Below are positions 1 through 12,615 of a DNA stretch of 64,000 bases, one piece after another. The position numbers and the translations under genes are program-made. Location: the NCBI GenBank assembly GCA_964030785.1, contig OZ034971.1, forward strand, positions 48,100,578 through 48,164,577, written 5' to 3'. The stretch's first letter is position 1. Each line of letters begins with the position of its first letter. The notes under the pieces were generated by a model. That model saw only the letters and a program-made list of their open reading frames with translations, was not told the origin of the DNA and did not search any database. This DNA comes from Siderastrea siderea. Taxonomy: Eukaryota > Cnidaria > Anthozoa > Scleractinia > Rhizangiidae.

Positions 1-1426
1 CTCAACTAACTAGAAATTTTGCAAGACAGTTCATAAATTTGTAACCTGTTTGTCGCAACAAAACCTGGCATTAAAATTGTCCGCGCGCTGTTACATGGTG
101 TTGACTAAACGTCACAAAAATGGTCTCGCTTAATGTCGCAAGTCCTTCTTTCCATAGACTCGCTGGCGTTAATAGATTACTGAAATGAGATGCAAAAGAG
201 TGTAGCGTATTTGTGCAACGCTAAAGCACATAAATGCGCTCAAATACAAAGCAATTGAATAGGCATTAACCAACCACAGATCGATAGGTTTCTTCACTCG
301 TCCATAAAGGGGACAAGAAATTGGGGTCTATCGCATTCGTTTTATAACCGGGAGGCGAAGCGCAAAGAAACTCGACTCGTACAGTTTTTCGAAATACCAA
401 AGGTCTTTTTGTATTCTACAAATTTAGAAAGGAGAATAATCATCTTTTGGGAAACTGATCCGTAAAGTTAAAAAAGCAAATTCTGGGAGGATTTAAAACA
501 GCGTTGTCTCGATGCTTTGAATTCAAGATTAAGTCTTACTTTCTTGTAAGCTGCGTAAAAATCTCCTATAAGCTGTATAAAAATCTCAACAAATCTCATC
601 AATAAGAATTGTAGCATGCAAGGTTTTAAATAGAAACCAAGCATGGATCCTATTCTCTTTTCAAGCATCCAGTTTACAATAGAGCTTTACAATGCAAACC
701 ATTATACTGAATTTTACTCGTGAAAAAAAAAACCGGGGGAAAAAAAGAAAAAATCACGGGACGTGTTTTTTTGTTGTTTTTTTTTCCAGCAGTACATTCC
801 GTGATTACGATCAAGCTAATTGGATTTCAGAACGTTATCAAAAATTATTCAGTACATATTTCGAAAATCTTTACAGATAAGCTGAACAAAATTACTCGGG
901 AATTCATTACTGTTACTTAAGACTTCCATTCCTCAAGTTTTCCAACAGATTTACACCAATGAAGAGAGTCATGGTAACAAGCTTACGCATTTTACTGAAC
1001 TACCCCACATAGATTTCGAAGCTTTAATTCTTGGTATCAGAATTTGTTTGTCGTTGGCATGGAGTGGTTCACCACAACTTGATTAAATCTGGTTATTTTG
1101 TTTTTTCATCAATAAAAAACACTTGTGAAATAGATAATTCTAGTGCACCAACATGACGAAGCCGCAAGACTGAATTCACATGAGATCGATAAAATCTTTG
1201 CAAAAAAAACAAAATACACTGAATATCACTTTCTGAAAGAACGCAATTCTGCCGAGTTCAAAGGACAGTGTCCCCCCATCCCCCCCCCCCCTTAAAAAAA
1301 TGTATGGAAATTTTGTTGCTACATGCCATTGAAATAGGCAGCTAAATTGGATAAAAAGATCTCACAGCGCAAAACAGGAAAACTAGTTTGGACATAAAGC
1401 ACGGGATTACAAGAACTGCGAGTGGA
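1..1426. other. Intergenic DNA, no gene seen
   Basis: AT-rich DNA with short homopolymers, including a C-run near 1270-1290. All open frames are short and none resembles a known protein. It may be a distal intron or downstream flank of the minus-strand NtA-domain gene at 4681-5143, but I could not find an exon. Confidence 0.5.
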
Positions 1427-1614
1427 TTAACTCCTCAAGCCCTAACCGAGTGACGAAAATGAAATTTCTCTTGACATTATCACTACATGTTCAAACATCA
1501 CCAAGAATAAGATGTCTTGATATTTAGACAAATTCTCCTTACTAGTTTCATAAGAAATGTATGGAGAACAGTAAGGAGAATATGCATTTTTATATCAGGG
1601 CTTAAAGGATTACA
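1427..1614. mobile_element. TTAA-flanked MITE, copy 1 of 5
   Basis: A diverged copy of a roughly 200-bp repeat also found at 9254, 31670, 39799 and 57511. It begins at TTAA (1427-1430), continues with a CTCAAGCCCTAA-like left end, carries the shared core with GTATGGAGAACAGTAAGGAG, and closes with CTTAAAGGATTA. Better copies have TTAA-CCCTTTAAGCCCC at one end and its reverse complement at the other. TTAA target choice and CCC...GGG ends are typical of piggyBac-type elements, so the superfamily call is inference. It has no coding capacity. Confidence 0.6.
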
Positions 1615-1819
1615 GGTCATCAAATTTGATTTCGTGATTAGGCGGTCCAGACATCAAAATCGTTATTCTGATGTAACCTTGAGTTTTTTAGGCGTTACTT
1701 TTTCTCTCTAGTTCATATGTCCTCGCTTTCGTCACTTGGGACGATTTTTTAGTTCCCATTTCCAAGATAATAAAGCAAGTTTTAGCAAGCTTTGGCCAAA
1801 CAAAAATAGGACAGGCACT

Positions 1820-1990
1820 GGAATCCCGATATAACGAGCCTCTATTCAATGCAGACCCCGATATAACGAACCATATTTTTTCAGCCCAGTAATAGTAAAA
1901 TGTATGAAAAAAGGACGCTGATATACTAGCGAACCCCCGTTATAGCGAAGACATTTTGCCAGTCCTTCGGCACTTCGTTACATCGGGGTT
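1820..1990. mobile_element. pogo/Tigger-like transposon remnant
   Basis: CCCGATATAACGA occurs twice (near 1827 and 1857) and CCCCGTTATAGCGAAGAC follows near 1936. Runs of GTTATAACGAAC type are characteristic of the terminal repeats of pogo/Tigger elements in the Tc1/mariner group. A cleaner end of the same type lies at 63943. The ends are degraded and no transposase is visible. Confidence 0.4.
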
Positions 1991-2899
1991 GGTTCCTCAG
2001 TATAAGCCTGAATGCTGACATTCCATTCCTTTTGCTGTCGAAAAACAAACAGGATAATAGGAATAGCGATCCCAGACCAACAAAATCATTTTTTTCTATT
2101 CCGGTACTTTTATTCCGGAATAGTTTCAAAAGAACGTAATTATCGTGTGTTCCGAGCATTCCGGAAACAATCCCAAGAAAACGACATATTTGAACACCTT
2201 TTCGGTATAATTTGCCTTAACTTTTTCCATTGCATTTCTCTTACAAGACAAACATAAATTCAGTAAAGAAGGATGTGAATTCTTCGCTGTAATTTGTTTT
2301 CATTCTCTTGGACAAATTGGATTCATAAATCTCTTTTTTTTAATTAAGTTCCTCCAAAGCCACCTGTGATTCTATTAACAATGGCTTGATTCTTTCAAGT
2401 GTTCCCCAAAATAAAATTAATCTTGCTTCCTTACACTCAGAGGTCCGGATGTTCAAATAAAGTTTACAAGTTGAAAGATTCCTTCTCAGCACTTTAACAA
2501 AGGAAATAACTTAAACAATGGTCTCAACTTGTTTGTTTTACGGCGTGGAATTTGGCTCTGTTTCAGTCAATTTTGTTTACGAATTCTTCTGTTGCATTTT
2601 CGTATTTTACCGTAAAGTGCAGTTTTAAGGTTCTTTGGACATTGTATTCCAGAATTTCTTTATCTGCAGGACACAAAACACTCTCAGCATCTCACACGAA
2701 GCGCATAAATAAATAAGACTACTAACAAACTACAAAACAGGCCGCAAAATCTGATATTGACCCTGTAAACTCAACACACTGGTATAAATTTCAGACAAAA
2801 TAACCAAACAAAAGGATGTCTCGAGAGAAGCCGCCATTTTTCTTTACAAATATCCATCGAAGCAGCGAAAAAAAAAACAACAACACGAGAAAAATGGTT

Positions 2900-3070
2900 T
2901 CGTTGTTTGCAGAACGGTTTTTCGCGCCTTCTTTTTCTCGCCCTTTTTCACTCGCTCGAAGAACGCCTCGCGCGCATCGAAAATTACCAATATGGCGGCT
3001 AGGCCGACGGCCTGGCTGTCGCCGCGAAGGTGTTACCGCAACATATATTTGCTCATCACCTGTGGATTAC
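2900..3070. other. CpG-rich block in AT-rich DNA
   Basis: This stretch has many CG dinucleotides (TTTTCGCGCC, CGCCTCGCGCGC, GGCCGACGGCC) and an ATGGCGGC tract, unlike its surroundings. It may be a promoter-associated CpG cluster or part of a repeat. The frame 2816-3085 that crosses it has no recognisable domain and biased composition, so I do not call it a gene. Confidence 0.3.
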
Positions 3071-4670
3071 ACTAACGAAGTTTGAGTTAATCCGCTAGGT
3101 TGTTAAAGAGAGACTCTGTGGCTCCACACGAGATTAAAGCTCGTGATGAATGGAGAACTTGGAACGCGAGGCGATTGACTGAACTTCAAATGGATAAACG
3201 TACCGATTTCTCAAGTCCGTAATTTTGAGCGACATGATATAAATTCCTGGGAAGCTGAAATTAGGAACGTGTGCAGGAAAAGACGTGAATTTATGCAAAC
3301 TGATGAGAAAAAAATTTATCAGTTTATTAAGCGGTTTTGCTGACAAAATTGTTTAGCGCAATTCCAAGACAGTGAAGACAGGCATACGTCAATCTCAAAG
3401 TTGTAAGCTGATAGAGCTCAGTTTTCTGACCATTAAACACAAAGGAAATACAGGCTAATGGACGTAAACTATAACGTAAACTGTGTAATTTGGGAAGTAG
3501 ATATTTGTTGAGATTCAGTAAGTTGTTGTGGCTAACGCTGTCTTGTTTGTGGGGTATTGATTTTTTTAAATTTCTTCCTTAAGGAAAACACCGCGGAATT
3601 CTAGGGGAATCTAGGCCAATCACGAGTCAAGAGGGTTAAAAGGATCGCTTACCAACCCATCGCCGGTCCCTTATCTCTGTCAAGCCACCCAAAACAAACT
3701 TTACAAGAGAAACAATTCCGGAAGCCGCTGAAACAAAACAGCTCTGTCATTTGGTAATAAAAACCTTTTCATTCATAATTACCAAAAGCGTGCGCGATAC
3801 GAACGCTAAAACTGCGCCTAAAGTGGATTGACTGTTTGTTGACAGGCACTCGCGCAGGAGGGCGATTATTGTGCACACAGGAGGGCTTTCTTGTCGCTTC
3901 TGTATAGAGGCTATTACACTACAAGAGGCGTGAAAAATAAACCTCTGATAACTGCTTTGATAACTTCAACCGCGGGCACGTTACAGGATGTTTCACATTT
4001 AGCTCTGACCCCACAGTTCAAGCAGATGAATACATTATTCTTGCAAAATGTGATTTCAATTGGAACACGTACTGCATATGTGTTCTGATACACTGCAAAA
4101 AGCAGATGTTGAACTTTAGCGCTTTTCCAGAACTATTTTGACAGCCCGAAAAAGCTTATTTATGAGGCGTCAAGATTCTCTGTCTACTCTCGCTTTGTTT
4201 GATAAGAACACTGTAAAATCGACCCCTGCGTTTTTTTTTTCTGTCATTTCAAATGTGATTGATAGATTCTCTTTTATTGCTACGAACCCATTGTTGGCAA
4301 TAAGCATTGCCTTATGAAGGTAAATGAAAACCAAACATTTCCGATTTTATTCTCCCGAATCTACGTTCAGGAAACATTCTTTGTATAACAAAACCTAAGT
4401 ATACTCAACAAAAGCGAGGTATTCTAAATCAACGGCAATCCTAGTAAACTAATTAGCTGGTGTGCGTATTTCAACCATTGCCGGACGAGGTTATGCCACG
4501 CGCAACGCAAATATAAATTGGTCTGTCGTTGACATTCTCCGAAATGATGTCTGTAAAGTTATTTTTGTTGGCAAGTCCGGGGAGCGTAAAACAGAAGATA
4601 AGCAACATTCTTTCACAGGGTAACATATAATGAACAGGGATATACTAAAAGAGGAATAAATGAAATCTTC

Positions 4671-4680
4671 GTCTACATAC
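4671..4680 (-). other. Splice donor of the NtA exon
   Basis: On the minus strand the exon ends at 4681 and the intron begins gtatgtagac. The match to the GTRNGT donor consensus, just before an in-frame TAG in the unspliced reading, shows that the open frame is an exon and not a complete small gene. Confidence 0.65.
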
Positions 4681-5143
4681 CTAACGCATGTAACACGTCG
4701 TCTTCGTTGCTGGCGGTTGCTGGTGAAGTGGCACCGAAAATGTCCTCGTACCGCGCGACGAGCGAACGAGAGTCCGGCTCGTAAACCATAAATACCATAT
4801 GAACATCTCCCGGCTTGACTGGGGAAAAGCACAATCTCTTCTCCCCGAAGCCATAAACCTTGACTAATGGCGAAGGATGCTTTTCGAAGACTTCGTCCAC
4901 GATTTTTCTGCCCTTTAGAACTCTCCATACTTCAAAATCAGCCGCATGAGTTTGTGAGATTTCGTCCTTCGTGTAAAGGTTTATCACTTTTCCAATGAAC
5001 ACAACTTTGACAAGCTTAGCGCGCTGACCCACGCTTAGCTGTTTCCATCCGTCGAGCAATTGGATACAAGGTTTTGAAAGCTTAGGTAATGTAAATACAA
5101 ACAGTAACAGAATGGCCCTGAACCTTGGACAAGTAAAGGCCAT
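4681..5143 (-). CDS. First coding exon of a secreted agrin NtA-domain protein
   Basis: The exon encodes 154 residues plus one base. Residues 1-25 form a signal peptide with the hydrophobic core ILLLFVFTLP. The rest resembles the N-terminal agrin (NtA) domain, a TIMP/netrin-like OB fold that binds laminin in agrin. The family pattern of a V-W-R-x-L-K-G strand followed by K-V-x-x-F-G-(x)n-C and G-D is visible as EVWRVLKGRK (residues 71-80), KVYGFGEKRLC (95-105) and PGDVHMVFM. Cysteines 26 and 105 could form the domain disulfide. The start is the ATG at 5143: it has AAGAAA before it, G at +4, and an in-frame TAA eight codons upstream. The exon ends at CATGCGTTAG followed by gtatgt, a good phase-1 donor. 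The protein could be agrin itself or another NtA protein; later exons were not found here. Confidence 0.72.
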
Positions 5144-8100
5144 TTTCTTGAGGAAACTGCGCAATTAAGGACACCCAACGAAGACCTCTTGTGAACACGG
5201 CGATCGGAAGAGACAATAAATCAAGCTCAGTTACATATGTGGAAATTCCGAAACCCTGGCGCCGAGATAACTAACTTCATTATGTCAAGTTTCATTCATT
5301 CGGAGGCATTCTAAAATCTGTGCACGTACAGCCGAGCGTTCATCTGATCGGAAAGATTCATCGTGAGGTCCCGAGATAAACTTCTGAGGCGATCTGTACG
5401 AGATAAGAACAAAAAGACACAATTAATCATCAATTAAAGGGATTTGTTACTGACAGGAAAACGGCATGCAGTGATTAATCATCTCTGTCCTCACCAAAAT
5501 TCCACAAATACATGTGGGACGTTTGTTTCGTTAGAGATAAACGACGGCAGTTTTCACCTTCTTACCGCCAATTAACCCAAGTTTCTGGCAATGGTCGAAT
5601 ACAACGTCTCGCTTTCTGGGACTTCATTTTCTGCCATTACACGAATAATGATACTCTAATATGAAAGCTCGGCAATTAGCGCGTCGTGTTGCCATTGCAG
5701 ACAAGAAGTCTCGCTCTTAGACACCTAGTTGCTTTGTTGTATTCTAAAATGATTGTATTCAATTCACACCATCAAGTGTTTTCGACTGGACGTTTAGGGA
5801 ACCGAAGAAATTATTGCAAGCGCTTTACAAGAAAAGTAAACAATTCGAGCCAGTGACAAAATTCGAGAAACTCACCGTTTTAGTAGACTTGAGAACGCAC
5901 TCGCCTTTTGTTTACAAATTAAGTTAAGTTGATACTTCTTTTCTAAAATCCCTGAACGATTTTTATCAGCTTTTGAGGTCACGAATGTTATGCGAATGTC
6001 TTCAATTAGCAAATGGCAGCTGGAGTACAATACTGTCCCCACCCCACTAAGTCCAATTTGTGCGCGAGCGTGCTCTCAAACTCTCCGTAGGCACAAGGTT
6101 GCTGATCACTGACTAATAAAATGTCGTTTCTTCTTTACTTTGTAAACAAACCTCTTCCGGCAAAAGTTTCTGGCGGAGGATAAGGTTCACGTTTGTTGAA
6201 CGATGGGAATTACAGTGATATTTTGAGGTAATCCATTAGTAACGGATCATTGTCCACGAGGAAGCTTGAAATCCATATACTTGAGCATGGCCGAATCAGA
6301 AGTCCGGAAAGGATTTGTTCGCTTTATTACCCGTAGATTAATTCTAAGCTCGGTAATTCGTCCGGATGAAGTACTTAAAGATTTTTACCTGGTTGCTCTC
6401 AGTAGCCATTCGAAATAGGCGCTTTACGTGAAGCATGGAAGACACGCAGAGACTTCGTGCGTGTCATTCATCCTACGCGCGCGAAGAACTGGCCAAGCCG
6501 TGCTGCCCTCTAGCAAGACAACATCACTGGGGTAAAGAAAACTACCACTCACGTGTTTTCAAAAGTCTCCATTTTTATTTGGCGGCCCAAAACGTGTACA
6601 AAAATACTAATCGCTTCGCGGCTTAGCTTGTTTTCGGCCTACCCACACAATTTATTGCGTTCGCGGACGGTGAAAACGCATTTTTTTACTCGACGCGGTT
6701 TTGCCAATTCATGAGTTCGGCTAAATCGAAATAATGAAAGTAGGGCCAAAGAAACAACTAGTACTCGGATACTAACATTTGATGCCATCAGTCTTAATAG
6801 CCTTTACACAGAGAGAAGCTGCAAGATATTTCAAACATCTGAATAAACCCCACTAGTCAAAGCACTCCACTAACAGGAATCCGTGAACAGTGTTAAATTT
6901 TGGCCGAAAAGATTCATATTTTTCTTTAATGTGTGGTCTTGACAGTACATCAACCACTCTATTCAAACTACCATGCTTACAAAATTAGCATTAATTATGT
7001 CTGGAATATTAATCCTCCTTTCTAAGTAAGTGCAATACACCCAAGTCTTTCCTGCTGGGGGTCTTGAACCAAGATTAAGAAAAAACGATCTTAACAGTAA
7101 TTTAATAGTTCGGACCGTCTGTCCTGAGAAGCTGTAACTAATAAAGCATCAGCTTCCTTTTCTCACTGCCGACGTTAGCATTTAAAGATGGCTGTAGTTC
7201 TTGTAGTTCTTGTAGTTTGTACGTTTAGCCGGACGCAAAAGTGTCAAAATGATCCCAGTTGTTTTTATGTGACCAGTTATGGCCAGATGGGGAGGGACAG
7301 GGGGTCCAAACGTCCCCCTTCTCGTGCCCTTTTATCCTGGTTCCCCCCCCCCCCATTTTTGTTGGCTCCCGTCTCTTTTTGCCCTTTTTTCTATTGCAAA
7401 ATATTACGTAATGAAGTGTTTTTTTCCCAGTTTCTCCCGCTGTCCGCCAGCTTAGGGATCCCGCTTCCCGCTTCCTCTTTCCTGCATACTGCACACTATT
7501 CTTCCTTTTTTCTCTCAGATTCCCGTTCCCTGCCCCCTCCGCCGCCACCACCGCACTTGCTTTTATCCAGGGGATTAACGATGCGCGTTGTACATGCGCC
7601 GAGCCTCATTTCCAACACACGTGTGTGAAACAATTGTTTTATAAATTTTCAACTTCCATAATCGCTGCGGAACTCGGTTTCGACCTATTTTTGGAGAAAC
7701 GTTAAAGTGGTTAGCCTCGACACTTGACATTGCATCTAATTCCTTATAAGTATAGTTAATAAAAGAATCTGGCTATGAAGCTCAACAAAGTCCTTTGTTT
7801 TGCTTTTTTGTTACCATTTTCAGCCTTGACCGTGCACATAATAAGCAATAGGTTTTGAATTTTGCATGAGAAACTAACCAATAAAAATGTCACCGTTAAG
7901 TTATTCAGCCATAGTGTGCGAGTGTAAAACAAAAGATTGAGGACGGTCGTGGTACTTTCGACATAAATTGCAACGCCATTGTTATGGCCTTTGAAACTTG
8001 CAAGGTTTCATAACCAATCCCTCGATTAACTATGTTATAGGGCAAAAAGCAGAGTTATTCGCTAACAGCCTAAGTGCTGTACGATGAACCGATAAATCAG

Positions 8101-8252
8101 AAAGCTAGAAACGCAATAACCGAAATTGAGAATTAAATAAATAATATATTAATATTAGAGGACAGTTACAGTTTGGTTTACTGCAAATACGCGAATCTAA
8201 TTGGCTCAGCCGTCGTTGTTTGATCGCTGACAGTCAACGATCGCACACGATA
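5144..8252. other. Upstream region of the NtA gene; no gene seen
   Basis: This holds the 5' untranslated and promoter side of the minus-strand NtA gene, then ordinary intergenic DNA. I recognise no TATA box with confidence. Homopolymer C and T tracts near 7345-7360 and 7370-7440 open a long low-complexity frame that is not a gene. Confidence 0.4.
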
Positions 8253-8314
8253 TGTCATTCATTCATTCATTCATTCATTCATTCATTCATTCATTCATTC
8301 ATTCATTCATTCAT

Positions 8315-8350
<36 letters not shown>

Positions 8351-8370
8351 TCATTCATTCATTCATTCAT

Positions 8371-8402
<32 letters not shown>

Positions 8403-8404
8403 TC
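8253..8404. repeat. Compound (ATTC)n/(TTTC)n microsatellite
   Basis: Alternating blocks run (ATTC)n, (TTTC)n, (ATTC)n, (TTTC)n over about 150 bp. The block pattern suggests one tetranucleotide tract converted in patches by point change and slippage. It produces a spurious Ser/Phe/Leu/His open frame on the plus strand. Confidence 0.95.
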
Positions 8405-9253
8405 CTCTTTTTGTAAACACGATCTAACAAAGTACGATAAAAATCAATGCTGATTCAAAGGTCGGGAAACTATAGATATTTTAAACAACCAATATTTCAA
8501 AAGGCACGGCTTTCCTTCATCAGGGTCTTTCAAAGTATGGCTCTGAGGGCAAAAACCTTACAATTCAAATTAAGGGGTATACAATATGATACAAACAACG
8601 CCGTTGTTTTCCGACAAGCAAGTGGTTGTCTACCAAAACAATTAGACTACTCATGCGTTTTATTTGAGCGCCGATAGTCAACTTGCTACGCCTCGTTTCC
8701 TAAATGCTCATCCATCTTGATATAAACGTTAAAATTTAAACTGAAAAGATACGTTAGATTGAGTTTGTAAAACGAAGAAAAGTCAAGGTTTCCACAAGTG
8801 TCATCTAGACTTCATAGTCGACCGATATAACACTTACCTTGATCTTAACCTTGAGTTCGGTGATTGTTCATAAGACGCCTCAATTATTGTTCCAATGATT
8901 ATCGTTACTTCTTTACAGAAGTAAAGTATTGTAATTATAAAGATAAAATTAAAGTTAACTTGCTTATGTATTCAGGATGTCTGTCTAAGACTGCCAGGCC
9001 GCTGAGCTGGCACTTAGACAACAATTGATCTATTAGTCATTGGTAAAATATGTCTCGTTAAGTAGATTTACGCTATAGACTCTCTTTGATGTAAGTCGTC
9101 AAGTTCAAAGAGCCTAGCTTCTTAGCATTGAAACATGATTTTTTTTTTCGGAAGATCTAAAGGCAAATTAAAAAACTGAAAGAGTATATGCATGTAAAGT
9201 CTAAGCTGCTAAAGTATGAAGGCCGTTTTAGCTGTACTGATCCGGCCGAAATA
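8405..9253. other. Intergenic DNA, nothing recognised
   Basis: AT-rich sequence with no recognisable exon or terminal-repeat pair. Confidence 0.4.
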
Positions 9254-9450
9254 TTAACCCTTCAAGCCCGAATAGCGACAAGCATCTAATTTCTCCCTAC
9301 AATATCCCAACTTGATCACACATACAGTTCACGAGAATAAAGGAAATGATCACCAAACATGAAATGTGTTGATGTTCGTGCAAATTCTCCCAACTATTAC
9401 CATAAGAAATGTATGGAGAACTCTGAGGAGAATATTTATATTGATATTAA
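9254..9450. mobile_element. TTAA-flanked MITE, copy 2, right end lost
   Basis: It begins TTAACCCTTCAAGCCCGAAT at 9254 and carries the family core (GGAAATGATCACC, ATAAGAAATGTATGGAGAAC, GAGGAGAATAT). The expected right end, CTTAAAGGGTTAA, is not present, so the element is truncated or diverged near 9450. It has no coding capacity. Confidence 0.7.
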
Positions 9451-11593
9451 TGATCACCTGCTATCTTAGACGGAACGTTCTGTAATTAGTTAGCACTCTT
9501 TGCTCATCGTTACAACTCAACTACCGTGAGTGGTTCTCTCTTAATTCTACCCAGTGTTAAGTAAAGCAGTTTTTGGTATTGCAAGTTATTGCTATCAACG
9601 ACGAGGGAAAGTGTAGAGAAGTGTTTCAACAAATAAATTGGATATCCTAATGCTTCACACAGTGGGACAAAAAGGATCAGACACGCACTTGATTAATTTG
9701 TCAGTTTTACCTTGGGACTGATCCAGAAACCCAAAATAAATACCTCGGAAACTGTCATAGTCGCTTCTTTTGATCTTATTGAAGAATCCGGGCATATTTG
9801 CCGGGGTAAATTTACATTGGAAAAGGTAACTGAAAGATTCGAACGTACGCCTTATAATCTTTCATTACTGTTACCATCATCAACATGAAAAAAAGAAAAC
9901 ATTTTTGGTGTTGCATGTCACTTTCATCAACATTATAGAAAAACACAATAAGAAGTGTTTCAACTTCGGTGACGAGGGTTGTAAGTAAACTCAGTAACAA
10001 GGCAAAAAGATAAACAGTCTCGCAGTAAATGTGTGAAAGTTTTACTGACGACTGGTTTGCAACCATCCACAAGAATCTGGACTACCTTTGAGAATCAAAA
10101 TCCTGGTCAAAACGTCTACTTAATTGAATAGTTATCTTATTCATGGCAGCGAAATTTAATTAACCACGCGTACTACGATTCAACCCCCAAATCCAACGTT
10201 TCTTGGTTCAACGCAATTTCACTATTTCGTAAGATTTCTGCAATTTTAATCTGAAAAAATATCTCCTGACAACTTTAACTACACTCATGCACTTGATGTC
10301 TATTGTGAACAAGCGTCAGGTGATCGAGTTACTACAGATTTGCCCAAACCTGTGACGTCAGTGGCACTCGAGCTTTCCTTGGGGTCGCCGTCAGTCTACT
10401 CTGACATCATATGCTCGCGTATGCTGGATTCTGTTTTTCGTATTCATGCTTTGGAGAAAAATTAGGCTGGCAAAGGTTCAGACAGACATACTAAGGAACC
10501 TACCCGACTTTACACATTTGCACTGCACCAAACAAAATAATGCTCAGAATCGTTCGTGTAAATGGTCACTCATTCAAAAAGGAAACTACAATCCTCAGCA
10601 AGAGCATTGGGTCTCTATATGTTAAAGTTTAAGATGCTTCTCTCGTTTATATCGCTTAGCTCCTAATTATTTCAACGATCTTGTCGCAGTTAAAAAGCAA
10701 ACTACAACCCTCGACTAGACCAACGCAAAATGCGTGTGATGACAGAGACGCTTCCCCTCTTCCCTTCCCTAAACAACGTTGTTTTGACGATTTTTAAGCC
10801 TTTGTTTTGGAGACAAAAACAACCTTGGTAAGTGGGTGGGGAAAAGAGAGTGTCTTGCTCGGACAAAATTATGAAACTATTACAATTTTCTCAATAATTT
10901 TGCCTCAGCTTGTTCTTACTCTCTTAGATGTGTATCTTGCTAGTACTATCTAGCGCTAATGTCTCCATTTCGTTTGCTTGCCCAGACAGTTGCGCTAGAC
11001 CTCTGTAAATGATTTTCCAAAAGACTTCCGGAGTGTCATCTTGGGCGCTTTGAAAGTTGTTCTGTTAAGGTTGTTTAGCTTTAAAATGGTCTTAAGTTTT
11101 TAAATTGCTTTAGATAGCCGGAGTTTTATAATTTTGTAGCATATATTTTAAAGCTGTTCTTGTCAGTTAATTTATTCATCCATTTTTTTAAATTATGTAC
11201 TACCTATTAGCAAATAACCAATGCTAGCACCTGTAATGCGCATGTGAACGTATCTGAATGGAACATGTGTAATTGAAGCTGATTAATTATATTATATGAT
11301 ATTACTGGTATATTATTACAAAGCGTCAAAGGAAAGTACTTCTCAGTAGTTTTACTTTTAACGATAAAATTTTTCCGCAGTTTCAAATGCTTAAACCACA
11401 GTTACTTCACACCAAGAATCAAACCGGGGTAGGGAAAGATTTGGGTTAGTACACATGAAAGACGTACAATAAAAACTTGAGCAAAAATTAAACTCTGGAA
11501 CTGTTGCGAAGATTTCTAGAGTTTTATTTATAGCGTTCCAGAATATTCTAAGGAATATTTCAGAACATTCGAAAAAAAGTTTCAGAAACTCTT
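9451..11593. other. Intergenic DNA, nothing recognised
   Basis: No recognisable coding exon, RNA gene or paired terminal repeat was seen on either strand. Confidence 0.4.
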
Positions 11594-11666
11594 AAGCCCC
11601 GGCTAAACGATCAAATATTCCAACACGATGTTGGACGAAAATGTTTGATTGTTTAGCCGGGGCTTT
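11594..11666. repeat. Short foldback element
   Basis: A nearly perfect hairpin: AAGCCCCGGCTAAACGATCA is mirrored by its reverse complement ending at 11666, with an inner CCAACA/TGTTGG stem. A looser relative (GGCCCTGGCTAAAAAGATTC) starts near 32117 in PSMC5 intron 2. This suggests a dispersed non-autonomous repeat; superfamily not assigned. Confidence 0.65.
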
Positions 11667-12615
11667 AGAACGCTGGGTCGCGTATCTGACAGGCCCTGAC
11701 ACGTAAGTCTTTACATTCGTACCATCTTAAACATCGTAAACAATTGAGTGAAGTTACTAAAAGTAAACTTTTTAGAAGTTTCTAAAACAATTTTCAGAAA
11801 GCTTGTAACTGAGTAGCTCACATTCGATTCAAGGAGCAGTTTCCAGAAACAGTGTAGTACGCTGAGAGTTTATTGAAGTGGTCGTGTGCCGAACCTAGCG
11901 TAGCTGCTGTGTGCCAAGTGATTAAGAAGTGGGTCTGTTTGACATAATGGTACTGTAAGCTGTTAAGAACTACATCAGTTTGTTATAAATCTGGTTGTTG
12001 CTGTCGCTGGCGAACATCTGTTCTGTCTACTGAACTACTTGTTCCTGAACAAATCTCGTAACAAAAACAAACAACCGAAGCACGACAGAATGAGGTTTTG
12101 TCATTGTTATCCCGTTTAGAGCCACATGTGACCTCTGAATCGCTTGCCAAAAGTTTCTTCCTATTATTCAGTAAGATTTAAGGCATTAGTGGCATCACGC
12201 CGAAATGACAATCCTTTGTTGATTACTTTTGCTATTCTTAGCGCCTGTCTTCTTCACAGAGCTAGGATTAAAATTGAAGGAGAAATCAGATATTGGTCTC
12301 TCGCACTCTTAGTAATGAAAAAAGTAACTGTTTAAGTTTTATAGGTATCCCTCCTTTACTTAATATTCAATGGGCAAATAATTTATTTGGTGAATTCTAA
12401 ATAAATAGGGAAAATGGCACCAACTTTGCGTGTACCTATGTTGAAAATAATTCAAGGAATTTTATTTTTAAAGCATCTATGTCTCCGTTATTGACCCCTT
12501 TTGGATTAGCAGGGGAAGAGTTCAGTGTGGTCTTTCCAAATTTTTTGACATTTATCTCAGGTTATATGACTCGGTGCTTCGTCAGGGCGCCATGGCGGGA
12601 AATGCACCAGCGCGA
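11667..12615. other. Intergenic DNA, nothing recognised
   Basis: No supported gene or paired repeat was seen. Confidence 0.4.

Larger units (their letters stand above)
1991..4680. other. Probable first intron of the NtA gene; no exon seen
   Basis: This is DNA downstream of the splice donor at 4680/4679 on the minus strand, so it is probably intron. No further NtA, EGF, immunoglobulin or Kazal-like exon could be recognised on the minus strand. A CpG-rich block lies at about 2900-3070 and is listed separately. Confidence 0.45.

Noticed and set aside
2816..3085. 89-codon arginine-rich frame as a gene
   Set aside because: CpG-rich biased composition only; no homology recognised and no exon borders that fit the NtA gene.
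4681..5143. TIMP protease inhibitor
   Set aside because: The fold class is related, but the mature N-terminal Cys-x-Cys needed for TIMP inhibition is absent, and the VWRxLKG...GFG...C pattern fits NtA better.
5144..5164. Upstream extension of the NtA exon by seven codons
   Set aside because: The extended start is TTG, not ATG, and an in-frame TAA lies directly before it; the ATG at 5143 is the eukaryotic start.
7188..7628. 146-codon plus-strand frame with proline and phenylalanine runs
   Set aside because: Low-complexity C- and T-rich DNA with homopolymers; no domain, and an equally open frame on the other strand.
8220..8453. 77-codon frame rich in Ser, Phe, Leu, His and Ile
   Set aside because: It is the translation of the ATTC/TTTC microsatellite.
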